The notes under the pieces are model-generated. The model was given only the letters and a program-made list of their open reading frames with translations. It had not been told where the DNA came from and ran no database searches. Both the position numbers and the translations under genes were made by a program. Shown one piece after another: positions 1-8,540 of a DNA stretch of 64,000 bases. The DNA is from Tsukamurella sp. TY48. Its GTDB lineage: Bacteria; Actinomycetota; Actinomycetes; Mycobacteriales; Mycobacteriaceae. Location: assembly GCF_019656655.1 (NCBI RefSeq), contig NZ_BPMV01000001.1, positions 2,604,001 to 2,668,000 on the forward strand, given 5' to 3'. Positions within the stretch are counted from its first letter, which is position 1, and every line of letters begins with the position of its first letter.

Positions 1-1498
1 AGGTGTGCACCGGCTCCCCCTCGTGCATCAGCTCGACGTAATCGGCGAGCATGCCGCGCAGGGCGCGTTCGCGGGTCTCGCCCGCGGCCTCGCGGGCGGC
101 GACGGCGGCCCGCTGCCAGGACGATCCGGTCTGCCGCTGCACGCACCGTCCCTCCAGCAGCGTGAGGTACCGATCCCGCGACCGCGAGCCCACCCCGTAG
201 GCCTTGAGGCCCTCGTCGACCAGCGGCAGTAGGCGGCGCAAGACCAGCTCGTCGGGACGGATCCACCCCACGTTCGGCCAGTACAGGCCCGCATCGAAGC
301 CGTCGCGGGCCCCGGAGTGCAGGTTCTCGGTGGCGGCGTCGAAGCTCATCTGCGTCCAGATCGGGCGGTCGGCCTCGACCAGCGCACGCACCATCCCGTA
401 GTAGAAGGCGGCGTTCGCCATCGTGTCCACCACCGTGGGACCCGCGGGGAGCACCCGGTTCTCCACCCGCAGGTGCGCATGGCCGTCGACCACGTCGTAC
501 ACCGGGCGGTTCCACCGGTACACGGTGCCGTTGTGCATCCGCAGCTCCGGCAGCTCGGGCGCCTCGCCCCGGTCGACCACCTCCAGCGGGTCGACATCGG
601 TGCATACCGGGAGCAGCGCCGGGAAGTAGCGGGTGTTCTCCTCGAACAGGTCGAAGGTGGAGGTGATCCACCGCTCCCCGAACCACACCCGCGGCCGCAC
701 CCCCTGATTGCGCAACTCGATCGGCCGGGTGTCGGTGGCCTGCTCGAACAACGGGATCCGCGACTCGTGCCACAGCGCCTTCCCCGCCAGGAAGGGCGAG
801 TTGGCCGCGATCGCCACCTGCACGCCCGCGATCGCCTGCGCCGCGTTCCAATGGGCGGCGAAATCCTCCGGCGCCACCCGCAGGTGCAGCTGCAGCGAGG
901 TGCACGCCGCCTCGGGAAGGATCGTGTCCGAGGTGATGTCGAGGCGCTCGCCCACGATCGCCCCCGGCATCGGCGCGCCCTCGATATCGATCTCGATGTC
1001 CTCGCCGCGGGCCGCGAAGACCTGTTCGTTGAGCAGGTCGTAGCGCGGGTTCGCCGAGAACCACTGCTTCGCGAAATGCTCCTCGCCGAGCGTGGGCAGC
1101 ATGCCGATCATCACCAGATGCGAACCGGAGGCGCGGGCCCGTTCATCGGCGCGATTCAACGACGCGCGCAGTGAATCCTCGAGGCTGATCGTGTGCTGAT
1201 CGACGAAGGGGCGCGGCGCCACATTGATCTCGATATTGAACTGACCCAATTCGGTCTGGAAATCGGGATCGGCAATGGCGTCGAGCGCCTCCGCATTGGC
1301 CATCGCCGGCTCCATGCCGTCGTCGACCAGATTGAGCTCCACCTCCATGCCGAGCAGCGGCTCCGGGGGCGCACCGTCGTCCGTGAACAGGCCCTCGGTC
1401 AGCATGCGGGCGATCGCATCGGTCCCGCGCTGCACCTGCCGGCGGAACCGCATCCGGTCCTCGCGCGTGAACACCCTGGCGTCGACATCGGCTCCCAT
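1..1498 (-). CDS. Glutamate-cysteine ligase family protein (3' end beyond window)
   Basis: The open frame runs from an ATG at 1498 to the left edge without a stop (about 499 codons), so the C-terminus is missing. The translation begins MGADVDARVFTREDRMRF and carries the GCS2-type core: GMEVELNLVDDG near residue 50, then FQTELGQFNIEINVAPRP, which provides acidic and Asn residues typical of metal/ATP binding, and HLVMIGMLPTLGEEHF. Proteins of this family join glutamate to cysteine or another amine using ATP. The roughly 500-residue actinobacterial subgroup has no firmly assigned substrate that I know of, so glutathione or ergothioneine synthesis should not be assumed. It is divergent from the secreted-protein gene at 1666. 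The family call is strong; the specific function is open. Confidence 0.85.
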   Translation of the reverse strand, partial: MGADVDARVFTREDRMRFRRQVQRGTDAIARMLTEGLFTDDGAPPEPLLGMEVELNLVDDGMEPAMANAEALDAIADPDFQTELGQFNIEINVAPRPFVDQHTISLEDSLRASLNRADERARASGSHLVMIGMLPTLGEEHFAKQWFSANPRYDLLNEQVFAARGEDIEIDIEGAPMPGAIVGERLDITSDTILPEAACTSLQLHLRVAPEDFAAHWNAAQAIAGVQVAIAANSPFLAGKALWHESRIPLFEQATDTRPIELRNQGVRPRVWFGERWITSTFDLFEENTRYFPALLPVCTDVDPLEVVDRGEAPELPELRMHNGTVYRWNRPVYDVVDGHAHLRVENRVLPAGPTVVDTMANAAFYYGMVRALVEADRPIWTQMSFDAATENLHSGARDGFDAGLYWPNVGWIRPDELVLRRLLPLVDEGLKAYGVGSRSRDRYLTLLEGRCVQRQTGSSWQRAAVAAREAAGETRERALRGMLADYVELMHEGEPVHT

Positions 1499-1665
1499 GC
1501 CCGAAGCCTGACAGAACCCGTGGGCCCGCCGGGGGAGAACCGGGCGAGAAATGGTGATCCGGCCGACACCTATTCGCAATTGCAAGCGCTGGTTTACAGT
1601 GCAGGCGGATGACCATTCGCGCTGACGCAATTCATGAGTCGGTGCAACGAAATTCAGGAGTTCTC

Positions 1666-2382
1666 GTGCGTTCTCTGCGTACCACCCTCGCCGCGGGCAC
1701 GGCCGTCGCCGCCCTGATCGCTCCCCTCGCCGTGGCCCAGGCCGCGCCGGGCGACAAGCCGACGACGCCCGTCGAGCAGCTGCTGCTCGGGGAGGGCGAA
1801 TTCCCCGCCGGCTACGAGATCATGCCCTTCTCCGTGGCCGAGAAGCTCGACATCGTGGCACCGCTGAGCCAGTTCGCCAGCCGTGTGAAGGTGACGCCCG
1901 CCGAGTGCGCGCCCAAGGTGACGCCCGCGCTGCAGGACAAGGCCACCAACCTGCCCATGATCAGCGCCTTCAACGAGCAGATGTCGACCGGTCTGGTGGA
2001 GGTGCTCTCCACCGAGCAGGCCGCGCTCAGCCGCACCACGCTGCAGAACTGCAGCGACGTCAAGGTCGAGCTCGAACCCACCGCGCAGCTCCCCGCCAAG
2101 GCGGTCATCAACATCAAGCTGTCGCTCACCCAGGTGCCCGGCCAGCCGGCCGGCGCGACCGTGATCTCGACCCAGGGCACCGGCACCGTGGTCGTGGCGG
2201 GCAAGGATGGAAAGCCCGGCCGTGAGCGCAAGGTGAACGTGAACCAGCTCGAGGGCGTGGCGCAGGTGCGCGGCTACACGGTGGTGGTCACCGCGTCCGG
2301 CTCGCAGGGCGGGCGCCTGGACCGCGCCGGATTCGCCCAGGCGCTCACCAAGGCCACCGCGAAGGTCCGCGACGCCCGCTGA
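1666..2382 (+). CDS. Secreted protein of unknown function, tandem paralog 1
   Basis: Predicted product is 238 residues. I chose the GTG at 1666 because CAGGAG lies at 1655-1660 and translation then starts MRSLRTTLAAGTAVAALI, a classic Sec signal peptide ending near AVAQAA. Upstream in-frame ATGs would bury that signal behind 19 residues. The mature part holds two cysteines (ECAPK and NCSDV), possibly a disulfide, and the phrase QLLLGEGEFPAGYE. That phrase recurs in the next gene as QLLLTQAEFPAGYE, so the two are tandem paralogs. The pattern resembles small secreted mycobacterial proteins such as the DUF5642 type, but I do not recognise the family with confidence. A strong hairpin follows the stop, so it is probably monocistronic. 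Confidence 0.75.
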   Translation: MRSLRTTLAAGTAVAALIAPLAVAQAAPGDKPTTPVEQLLLGEGEFPAGYEIMPFSVAEKLDIVAPLSQFASRVKVTPAECAPKVTPALQDKATNLPMISAFNEQMSTGLVEVLSTEQAALSRTTLQNCSDVKVELEPTAQLPAKAVINIKLSLTQVPGQPAGATVISTQGTGTVVVAGKDGKPGRERKVNVNQLEGVAQVRGYTVVVTASGSQGGRLDRAGFAQALTKATAKVRDAR

Positions 2383-2394
2383 CGTGGGAGCACG

Positions 2395-2425
2395 GGACCC
2401 CGATGCCGGATCGGTATCGGGGTCC
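2395..2425 (+). terminator. Intrinsic terminator after paralog 1
   Basis: A perfect 10-bp stem: GGACCCCGAT at 2395-2404 pairs with ATCGGGGTCC at 2416-2425 around an 11-nt loop, 13 nt past the stop codon. The downstream T-tract is weak, as is usual in actinobacteria. Confidence 0.7.
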
Positions 2426-2501
2426 TTCGTGGTGGTGCATTTCGGGTGTTAGATTTCTTAACGTCGCTCACAGCTTTCACACCCACCCGGAGGGAACCCC
2501 C

Positions 2502-3206
2502 ATGCACGCACTCCGACGGACCGCCGTCGTCGTCGCCGCTCTGGCGCTCGCCGCCCCGGCGGGCATCGCCCAGGCCGCACCGGCCCCCGGCAAGCCCACC
2601 ACCCCGGCCGCCCAGCTGCTGCTCACCCAGGCCGAATTCCCGGCCGGGTACGAGGTGAAGCCGGTGTCCTCGAAGGAGCTCGCCAGCATCCTGCGCGATG
2701 TGGGAGACGGCCTCACCAAGGCCAAGGTCACGCCCGCGCAGTGCGCGCCCGTGGTCGACCGGGGCGCCTTCGAGCGCGCCGGCAACCAGCCGATCGTGGT
2801 GGGCGTCAACGAGGCCAAGAAGTCCGCGATCTCCGAGGTGCTCTCCGAGGGCGGCGACATCAACAAGGCGCTGGCCAATCCGCCCGGCTGTGACAACGTC
2901 CGGGTGGAGATGAACGACATCGCCGGCACCAAGGACAAGCTGGTCATGGACGTCTCGTCGTCGCCCGTGACGCTGCCCGGCGCCCCCGCCGGCAGCAAGG
3001 CCGTGCTCGCGAAGTCCACCGGCACCGTGACCGTGGACGGCAAGACCAAGCCGATCAAGCAGGAGCAGCTGCTCGCCGGTACGACCGCCCGCGGCTACGC
3101 CGTGCTGATCACCGGCGCCGGCGCGGGCGCCAACCCGGTCGCCGACCGCGGCGACGTCGCCAAGGCCCTCACCGCCGCGGTGAACAAGGTGAACGCCGCG
3201 CGCTAG
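2502..3206 (+). CDS. Secreted protein of unknown function, tandem paralog 2
   Basis: Predicted product is 234 residues. The ATG at 2502 follows a GGAGGG box at 2489-2494 and opens a Sec signal peptide (MHALRRTAVVVAALALAA, cleavage expected after AQA). The mature chain parallels the preceding gene along its length: PTTPAAQLLL, EFPAGYEVKP, a QCAP motif, a GCDNV motif, then GTVTVDGK and ARGYAVLITGAG near the end. The two conserved cysteines sit in equivalent places. The product is probably exported or periplasmic. No catalytic motif is visible and I do not assign a function. It ends convergently with, and overlaps by 4 bp, the sterol-carrier-like gene. Confidence 0.75.
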   Translation: MHALRRTAVVVAALALAAPAGIAQAAPAPGKPTTPAAQLLLTQAEFPAGYEVKPVSSKELASILRDVGDGLTKAKVTPAQCAPVVDRGAFERAGNQPIVVGVNEAKKSAISEVLSEGGDINKALANPPGCDNVRVEMNDIAGTKDKLVMDVSSSPVTLPGAPAGSKAVLAKSTGTVTVDGKTKPIKQEQLLAGTTARGYAVLITGAGAGANPVADRGDVAKALTAAVNKVNAAR

Positions 3207-3583
3207 AGCCGCAGCAGCGGCAGCAGGTGGGCCACCTCACCCGCCCGCAGGCCGCTGGCCTGCACCGACGCCGCCTCGGTGGCATCGTCGAAATCGAGCA
3301 GGCCGGTGGCCAGCCGGAGCCAGACCCGCGGCACGCACTCGACCACGTTCGGGGGCGTGCCGCGGGTGTGCCGCGGACCGTCGATGCACTGCACCGCGAC
3401 GAAGGGCGGCACCCGGACCTCCACCGAACCGCCCGGCGCGTCCTGCGCGAGGGTGCGCGCGGTGCTCCGCACGGCCGCCGCGACCGCGGCCCGCGGCGGC
3501 TGCGGCGCATCGTCGTTCTCGATCCAATCCCGCACCGCCAGCACCGCCGCCCGCGTCTGCGCGGGGTCGATCTTGTTCCCCAT
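3203..3583 (-). CDS. Sterol-carrier family protein
   Basis: A 126-residue cytoplasmic protein starting MGNKIDPAQTRAAVLAVRDW. The size, the run VEVRVPPFVAVQCIDGPRHTRGTPPNVVE and the location directly upstream of, and divergent from, purF match the mycobacterial Rv0807-type protein annotated as sterol-carrier-like. SCP-like folds bind lipids or serve as small accessory domains, but no ligand is established for this group. No signal peptide or membrane segment is seen. The assignment rests on similarity remembered from mycobacteria and on gene order; the molecular role is unknown. Confidence 0.65.
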   Translation of the reverse strand: MGNKIDPAQTRAAVLAVRDWIENDDAPQPPRAAVAAAVRSTARTLAQDAPGGSVEVRVPPFVAVQCIDGPRHTRGTPPNVVECVPRVWLRLATGLLDFDDATEAASVQASGLRAGEVAHLLPLLRL

Positions 3584-3672
3584 GGCGCAAAACCTACTCG
3601 TCGATTCGATTCGGGGGCCTTCGCACCCGTAGAATCGGAAGCGGCCCGCCCCAGCCAGCCTCAGGAGTCGCC

Positions 3673-5226
3673 GTGCAGCAGCTTCCGCTTACCGTCGTCG
3701 AGCAGGACCAGGACGAGCAGGAGCCCCGCGAGGAATGCGGAGTCTTCGGCGTCTGGGCCACCGGCGAGGACGTCGCCAAACTCTCCTACTACGGCCTCTA
3801 CGCCCTGCAGCACCGCGGCCAGGAGGCCGCCGGCATCGCGGTGGGCGACGGCCAGCAGGTGCTGGTCTTCAAGGATCTCGGCCTGGTGAGCCAGGTCTTC
3901 GACGAGCAGACGCTGAGCTCGATGCCCGGCCACGTGGCCATCGGCCACTGCCGCTACTCCACCACCGGCTCCACCACGTGGGAGAACAGCCAGCCGATCT
4001 TCCGCACCACCAACGCCGGCAACGGCGTGGCGCTCGGGCACAACGGCAACCTCGTGAACACCGCCGAGCTCGCCCAGCGCGCCGCCGACCTGGGCATCTC
4101 CGGACGCAACCCCGGCAACGCCGCCTCCTCGGACTCCGATGTGGTGGGCGCCCTGCTCGCGCACGCCGCCGCGGACCGCACGCTGGAACAGGCCGCGATG
4201 GAGCTGCTGCCCACGCTCAAGGGCGCCTTCTGCCTCACCTTCATGGACGAGCACACGCTGTACGCGGCGCGCGACCCGCACGGCGTGCGCCCGCTCTCGC
4301 TCGGCCGCCTCGACCGCGGCTGGGTGGTGGCCTCCGAGACCGCGGCCTTCGACATCGTGGGCGCCTCGTTCGTGCGCGACATCGAGCCGGGCGAGCTGCT
4401 GGCCATCGACGAGGACGGTGTGCGGTCCACCAAGTTCGCCGAGCCCACCCCGAAGACCTGCATCTTCGAGTACGTCTACCTGGCCCGCCCCGACTCGGTG
4501 ATCCACGGCCGCTCGGTGCACTCGACCCGCGTCGACATCGGTCGCCGCCTGGCCCGCGAGCACCCCGCCGAGGGTGATCTGGTGATCCCGGTGCCCGAGT
4601 CGGGTACCCCCGCCGCTGTCGGCTACGCCCAGGAATCGGGCATCCCCTACGGCCAGGGCCTGATGAAGAACGCGTACGTGGGCCGCACCTTCATCCAGCC
4701 CAGCCAGACCATCCGCCAACTCGGCATCCGGCTCAAGCTGAACCCGCTGCGCGAGGTGATCCGCGGCAAGCGCCTTGTGGTGGTGGACGATTCGATCGTC
4801 CGCGGCAACACCCAGCGCGCCCTGATCCGGATGCTCCGCGAGGCCGGCGCCGCCGAGATCCACGTGCGCATCGCCTCGTCGCCGGTGAAGTGGCCGTGCT
4901 TCTACGGCATCGACTTCGCCTCCCCGGCCGAGCTGATCGCCAACGGCGGCGGCGCCGACTCCATGGAGGCCATGGTCGAATCGGTGCGGGCCGCGATCGG
5001 CGCCGACAGTCTGGGCTACATCTCGCTGGACGAGATGACCGCCGCCACCGAACACGAGGGCAGCCAGATGTGCCGCGCCTGCTTCGACGGCGAGTACCCC
5101 ATCGCTCTGCCCGAGTCCACGTCGATGGGCAAGGCCGTGCTGGAGAACATGCTCAAGTCGGGCTCGCCCGACGGTGACCCGCTGCGCGCGGAGAACGACA
5201 ACGCCTCGGCGCTGCGGCGGCCGTAA
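3673..5226 (+). CDS. purF: Amidophosphoribosyltransferase
   Basis: A 517-residue enzyme for the first committed step of purine synthesis (PRPP plus glutamine to 5-phosphoribosylamine). The translation starts at GTG 3673. A 21-residue propeptide precedes the catalytic Cys22 in EECGVFGVW, exposed after maturation as the Ntn-type glutaminase nucleophile. The PRPP loop VVVDDSIVRGNT lies in the C-terminal phosphoribosyltransferase domain. Four cysteines, in KTCIFEY, KWPCFYG and MCRACFD, match the [4Fe-4S]-containing Bacillus-type enzyme. purM follows after 45 bp, suggesting co-transcription as in mycobacteria. Confidence 0.98.
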   Translation: MQQLPLTVVEQDQDEQEPREECGVFGVWATGEDVAKLSYYGLYALQHRGQEAAGIAVGDGQQVLVFKDLGLVSQVFDEQTLSSMPGHVAIGHCRYSTTGSTTWENSQPIFRTTNAGNGVALGHNGNLVNTAELAQRAADLGISGRNPGNAASSDSDVVGALLAHAAADRTLEQAAMELLPTLKGAFCLTFMDEHTLYAARDPHGVRPLSLGRLDRGWVVASETAAFDIVGASFVRDIEPGELLAIDEDGVRSTKFAEPTPKTCIFEYVYLARPDSVIHGRSVHSTRVDIGRRLAREHPAEGDLVIPVPESGTPAAVGYAQESGIPYGQGLMKNAYVGRTFIQPSQTIRQLGIRLKLNPLREVIRGKRLVVVDDSIVRGNTQRALIRMLREAGAAEIHVRIASSPVKWPCFYGIDFASPAELIANGGGADSMEAMVESVRAAIGADSLGYISLDEMTAATEHEGSQMCRACFDGEYPIALPESTSMGKAVLENMLKSGSPDGDPLRAENDNASALRRP

Positions 5227-5271
5227 TCCGGCGGGGGCTGGGGGGCTCGGAGTCCGGTAGCCTATGACCCC

Positions 5272-6360
5272 GTGACGGATTCCATTAACCAGCCGCCGCA
5301 GGGCGCCTCGTACGCCGCCGCCGGAGTCGACATCGAGGCCGGTGACCGCGCCGTCGAGCTGTTCAAGCCGCACGCCAAGCGCGCCACCCGCCCGGAGGTC
5401 ATGGGCGGTCTCGGCGGCTTCGCCGGCCTGTTCGCCCTGAAGAAGTACCGCGAGCCCGTGCTGGCCGCCTCCACCGACGGTGTGGGCACCAAGATCGCCG
5501 TCGCGCAGGCCATGGGCAAGCACGACACCGTGGGCATCGACCTGGTGGCCATGGTGGTCGACGATCTCGTGGTGACCGGCGCCGAGCCGCTGTTCCTGCA
5601 GGACTACATCGCCGTGGGCAAGGTGGTCCCGGAGGTCGTCGCCGAGCTGGTCGGCGGCATCGCCGAGGGCTGCGTGCGCGCCGGCTGCGCCCTGCTGGGC
5701 GGCGAGACCGCCGAGCATCCCGGCCTGATGGGCGAGGGCGAGTACGACCTGTCCGCGACCGGCGTGGGCGTCGTGGAGGCCGATGAGGTGCTCGGCCCCG
5801 ACAACGTGCGCGCGGGCGACGTGGTGATCGCCATGAAGAGCTCCGGCCTGCACAGCAACGGCTACAGCCTGGCCCGCAAGGTGCTCCTGGAGTGGGGCCA
5901 CATGGATCTCGGCGGCTACGTCGAGGAGTTCGGCCGCACCCTGGGCGAGGAGCTGCTCGAGCCCACCGCGATCTACGCGCTGGACTGCCTGCGGCTCACC
6001 CAGGAGACCCAGGTCCGCACCTTCTGCCACGTGACCGGCGGCGGCCTGGAGGCCAACCTGGCGCGCGTGATCCCGGACGGCCTGGTGGCCGACCTCGACC
6101 GCAACACGTGGAGCCCGTCCGCCGTCTTCGCCCTGATCGCGCAGCGCGGCCGGGTGGAGCAGGCCGAGATGGAGAAGACCTTCAACATGGGCGTGGGCAT
6201 GGTCGCGATCGTGGCGCCCGAGGACGTCGATCGCGCTCTGGCCGTGCTCACGGCACGCCACATCGACAGCTGGGTGCTGGGGTCGATCAAGAAGTCCAGC
6301 CAGGACGGCGGGGCTGCGCCCGGCGGTGCCGTGCTGAGCGGCTCACATCCCAAGTTCTAG
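5272..6360 (+). CDS. purM: Phosphoribosylformylglycinamidine cyclo-ligase (AIR synthetase)
   Basis: A 362-residue enzyme of de novo purine synthesis that closes the imidazole ring of AIR using ATP. It starts at GTG 5272. Signature stretches are SYAAAGVDIEAGD near the N-terminus, LAASTDGVGTKIAVA, VGIDLVAMVVDDLVVTGAEP and CALLGGETAEHPGL, which together form the ATP- and FGAM-binding surface of the PurM fold. The GLHSNGYSLARK motif marks the second domain. The length is normal for the family. It lies just downstream of purF, with a strong terminator 13 bp past the stop. Confidence 0.98.
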   Translation: MTDSINQPPQGASYAAAGVDIEAGDRAVELFKPHAKRATRPEVMGGLGGFAGLFALKKYREPVLAASTDGVGTKIAVAQAMGKHDTVGIDLVAMVVDDLVVTGAEPLFLQDYIAVGKVVPEVVAELVGGIAEGCVRAGCALLGGETAEHPGLMGEGEYDLSATGVGVVEADEVLGPDNVRAGDVVIAMKSSGLHSNGYSLARKVLLEWGHMDLGGYVEEFGRTLGEELLEPTAIYALDCLRLTQETQVRTFCHVTGGGLEANLARVIPDGLVADLDRNTWSPSAVFALIAQRGRVEQAEMEKTFNMGVGMVAIVAPEDVDRALAVLTARHIDSWVLGSIKKSSQDGGAAPGGAVLSGSHPKF

Positions 6361-6373
6361 CGCACAACGTCGA

Positions 6374-6406
6374 GGGAACCGCGACCCGATCCGGGTTGCG
6401 GTTCCC
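6374..6406 (+). terminator. Terminator between purM and the DUF3073 gene
   Basis: GGGAACCGC at 6374-6382 pairs with GCGGTTCCC at 6398-6406; the 15-nt interior can fold further through GACCC/GGGTT. It sits between convergent genes and could stop transcription from both sides. Confidence 0.75.
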
Positions 6407-6441
6407 TTCGGCGTTCAGGGTGTGAGCGGAGGTGGCGCGCC

Positions 6442-6642
6442 TCAGGCGCGGCGCCACTCCTCTTCGCGGTACGGCTCGCCTGCGACATCGCTCCACTCGG
6501 GGTGAGAGGCGAGTACATCAGCCTCGTCGTGCCCGCCACCCGCCAGCTCGTCTTGCAGCCTCTTCAGGTCGGTGCTCGGCGTGCTGTACTTCAGCTCCCG
6601 TGCCACCTTGGTCTGCTTCGCCTTTGCTCGGCCGCGGCCCAT
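6442..6642 (-). CDS. DUF3073 family protein
   Basis: A 66-residue, highly charged protein starting MGRGRAKAKQTKVARELKY, the conserved opening of the actinobacterial DUF3073 family. It then has STPSTDLKRLQDEL and an acidic, Trp-containing tail. It is always found next to purM in the mycobacterial relatives I remember (Rv0810c). The basic N-terminus could contact nucleic acid, but no function is established. It is convergent with purM across the terminator. Confidence 0.9.
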   Translation of the reverse strand: MGRGRAKAKQTKVARELKYSTPSTDLKRLQDELAGGGHDEADVLASHPEWSDVAGEPYREEEWRRA

Positions 6643-6663
6643 GGGGGACCCCCTTGCGCAATG

Positions 6664-6708
6664 AAGGGGCGGCCAGCTACCGGATTGCCCGGCGGGTGGC
6701 GGCCCCTT
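6664..6708 (-). terminator. Possible terminator downstream of the MOSC gene
   Basis: AAGGGGC at 6664-6670 is complementary to GCCCCTT at 6702-6708, with further G/C pairing inside the loop. It lies between the MOSC gene stop and the DUF3073 start on the minus strand. The loop is long and there is no clear T-run, so this is tentative. Confidence 0.35.
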
Positions 6709-6777
6709 TCTCCGTGTACAAATTCTTCCTGGGGTCCAGTTTAGCGTGCGATCGGCGATGCTGCTGCCGCCTGGGTG

Positions 6778-7434
6778 TCACTTTGCTCTATTGAGCGCCC
6801 GACGGGCGTCCCGCTCCACCTTCGGTGGCAGGTCACGGCCGGTCAGGAGGTTTTCGAGTCGCTCGGGACGTGTCGCATGGAACAGATCTCGAAGGGTGGC
6901 GCCGTGTTCGGGCACGTGCACCACGGCCACCGGGTCGCCGGCGGCCACCGGTCCCGGTGTGAGCACCCGGAAGTAGGCGCCGGTGTCGCCGCGCTCGGTG
7001 AACCGCTTGAGCCAGCCGTCCTCCTTCGACCACAGCGCGAAGGTCCGGCACGGGGTGCGCGGGATGGTGGCCTCGAGTTCGAGGACCGCGCCCACCCGGA
7101 GCCGGGTGCCCACCACGAGGTCGGTGGTGGGGCCGTCCACGCGGAGGTTCTCCCCGAACCAGCCGAACGGCAGTTCCCGGCCCAGTTCCTGCGCCCAGCG
7201 GTCGGCCTCGTGCTGCGAGTAGGCGTACACGGCCTGTTCCTCGCCGCCGTGGTGCTTGGGATCGCAGACGTGGTCGGTGAGCGGGCCCAGCGGGCCGACC
7301 TCGACGGGACCCTCGGCGGGCCGCTTGTCGATGGCGGTGCGCTGCTCCGGTCTGCGGGGATCGAGGTGGTGCTCCTGCGCGACGACGCACACCGCGAGCA
7401 CCTGCTGCATCGGCGGCGTCCCGGGGTGTGTCAC
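6778..7434 (-). CDS. MOSC domain-containing protein
   Basis: Up to 218 residues. MOSC domains, the C-terminal part of molybdenum-cofactor sulfurases and the core of YiiM-type proteins, bind sulfur or molybdenum-pterin adducts. Visible family features are ERQTAIDKRP-like residues early on, DHVCDPKHHGG, the WFGENLRVDG motif, and the Cys-containing IPRTPCRTF. The start is uncertain: GTG 7434 overlaps the ygfZ stop as GTGA, while ATG 7410 would remove eight residues; neither has a good ribosome site. Coupling to ygfZ suggests a shared transcript. The substrate is unknown. Confidence 0.8.
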   Translation of the reverse strand: MTHPGTPPMQQVLAVCVVAQEHHLDPRRPEQRTAIDKRPAEGPVEVGPLGPLTDHVCDPKHHGGEEQAVYAYSQHEADRWAQELGRELPFGWFGENLRVDGPTTDLVVGTRLRVGAVLELEATIPRTPCRTFALWSKEDGWLKRFTERGDTGAYFRVLTPGPVAAGDPVAVVHVPEHGATLRDLFHATRPERLENLLTGRDLPPKVERDARRALNRAK

Positions 7435-8480
7435 CGGCCGCGCAGCCGGTCGACGGCGGACCGTCCGGCCTGATCGCCGGAATCGGCCGCCGGGGTGACG
7501 TCGGTGTCGATCGCCGCCGCGGCGCCGCCCGCGTCGAGCTTCGCATCGTCGGGGATCGACCGTTTGATCAGCGCGAGGGCGATGGGGCCGTAGTCGGCGT
7601 GCTCGACCACGGTGCCGAGCCGCCCGACGGTGCGCCCGTCGAGCGTCACCGGATCACCGGTGGAGGGCCGGGCGTCGGCGGAGCCGTCGAGGTGCAGCAG
7701 CACCAGCCGGCGCGGCGGGCGGCCGATGTTGTGCACGCGGGCGATCGTCTCCTGCCCGCGGTAGCAGCCCTTGTCGAGGTGCACGGCCGGTCCGATCCAG
7801 TTCACCTCGTGCGGGATCGTCTTGTCGTCGGTGTCGAGGCCGGCGCGGGGACGGGCGGCGGCGACCCGTCGGGCCTCGTAGGCCCAGGTGCCGGCCGGCT
7901 GCGCCCCGGCGGCGACGAGGGCGGCGACGGTGCCGGCGAGATCGTCGCGGGGCACGATGAGGTTCACCTCGTCGGGTTCGGCGCGACGGATCCCGGAGAC
8001 CCCCTCGGCGACGGTGGCCGCGTCGGGGCCGATCACGGTGACCACCGCGAGGTCCGGACGGTCGCGCACCTCCACCTGCGCGCGGAAGACCATCCGCTGC
8101 AGGTAGGTCGCGAGGTCGGGGGAGAGCGGCGCCTCCTTCGGCGCGAGCGCCGCGGGCTCGGTGTCGATGTACGTGGTGCCGTCGACATCGGTGACCCAGA
8201 AGTGGTCGAGCACGCGGCCGCTGCCGTCGAGGTTGAGGTTCTGCACCGAGGCGCCGTCGGGCAGGGAAGTGAGGTGCTGGCTGGTGATCGAGTGCAGCCA
8301 CGACAGCCGCTCGGGGCCGGTCAGGGTGATCACGCGGCGGTGCGATCGGTCGACCACCGCGGCGCCGCGCTCGGCGGCGCGCTGCTCCCCGAACGGGTCA
8401 CCGAAATGCCAGGTCACACCGGCATCCGGGGTGTCGTCGGGATTCGCTATACCGGACGTGACATGTTCGGAATCGACCAC
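7431..8480 (-). CDS. ygfZ: YgfZ/GcvT-like folate-binding protein
   Basis: A 349-residue protein of the aminomethyltransferase-like folate-binding family, thought to help assemble or repair iron-sulfur enzymes. The diagnostic motif KGCYRGQETIARVHNIG is present near residue 245, with a GcvT-like N-terminal half (ERLSWLHSITSQHL). It starts at GTG 8480, 60 bp from the divergent pabC-like start. It is the positional counterpart of Rv0811c in M. tuberculosis. The downstream MOSC gene overlaps its stop. Confidence 0.9.
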   Translation of the reverse strand: MVDSEHVTSGIANPDDTPDAGVTWHFGDPFGEQRAAERGAAVVDRSHRRVITLTGPERLSWLHSITSQHLTSLPDGASVQNLNLDGSGRVLDHFWVTDVDGTTYIDTEPAALAPKEAPLSPDLATYLQRMVFRAQVEVRDRPDLAVVTVIGPDAATVAEGVSGIRRAEPDEVNLIVPRDDLAGTVAALVAAGAQPAGTWAYEARRVAAARPRAGLDTDDKTIPHEVNWIGPAVHLDKGCYRGQETIARVHNIGRPPRRLVLLHLDGSADARPSTGDPVTLDGRTVGRLGTVVEHADYGPIALALIKRSIPDDAKLDAGGAAAAIDTDVTPAADSGDQAGRSAVDRLRGR

Positions 8481-8540
8481 TACTCGACTCTACGCCCGCC
8501 GCCCGGGCGGCCCGATTCCGCGTGGCCTAATCTTGCGGCC

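Noticed and set aside
3661-6261. An 866-codon open frame opposite purF-purM
   Set aside because: Low-complexity His/Gly/Ala-rich translation with no motif; purF and purM are unambiguous on the other strand.
6643-6777. Riboswitch or small RNA between the DUF3073 and MOSC genes
   Set aside because: The only structure is a long-loop G/C hairpin best read as a terminator.
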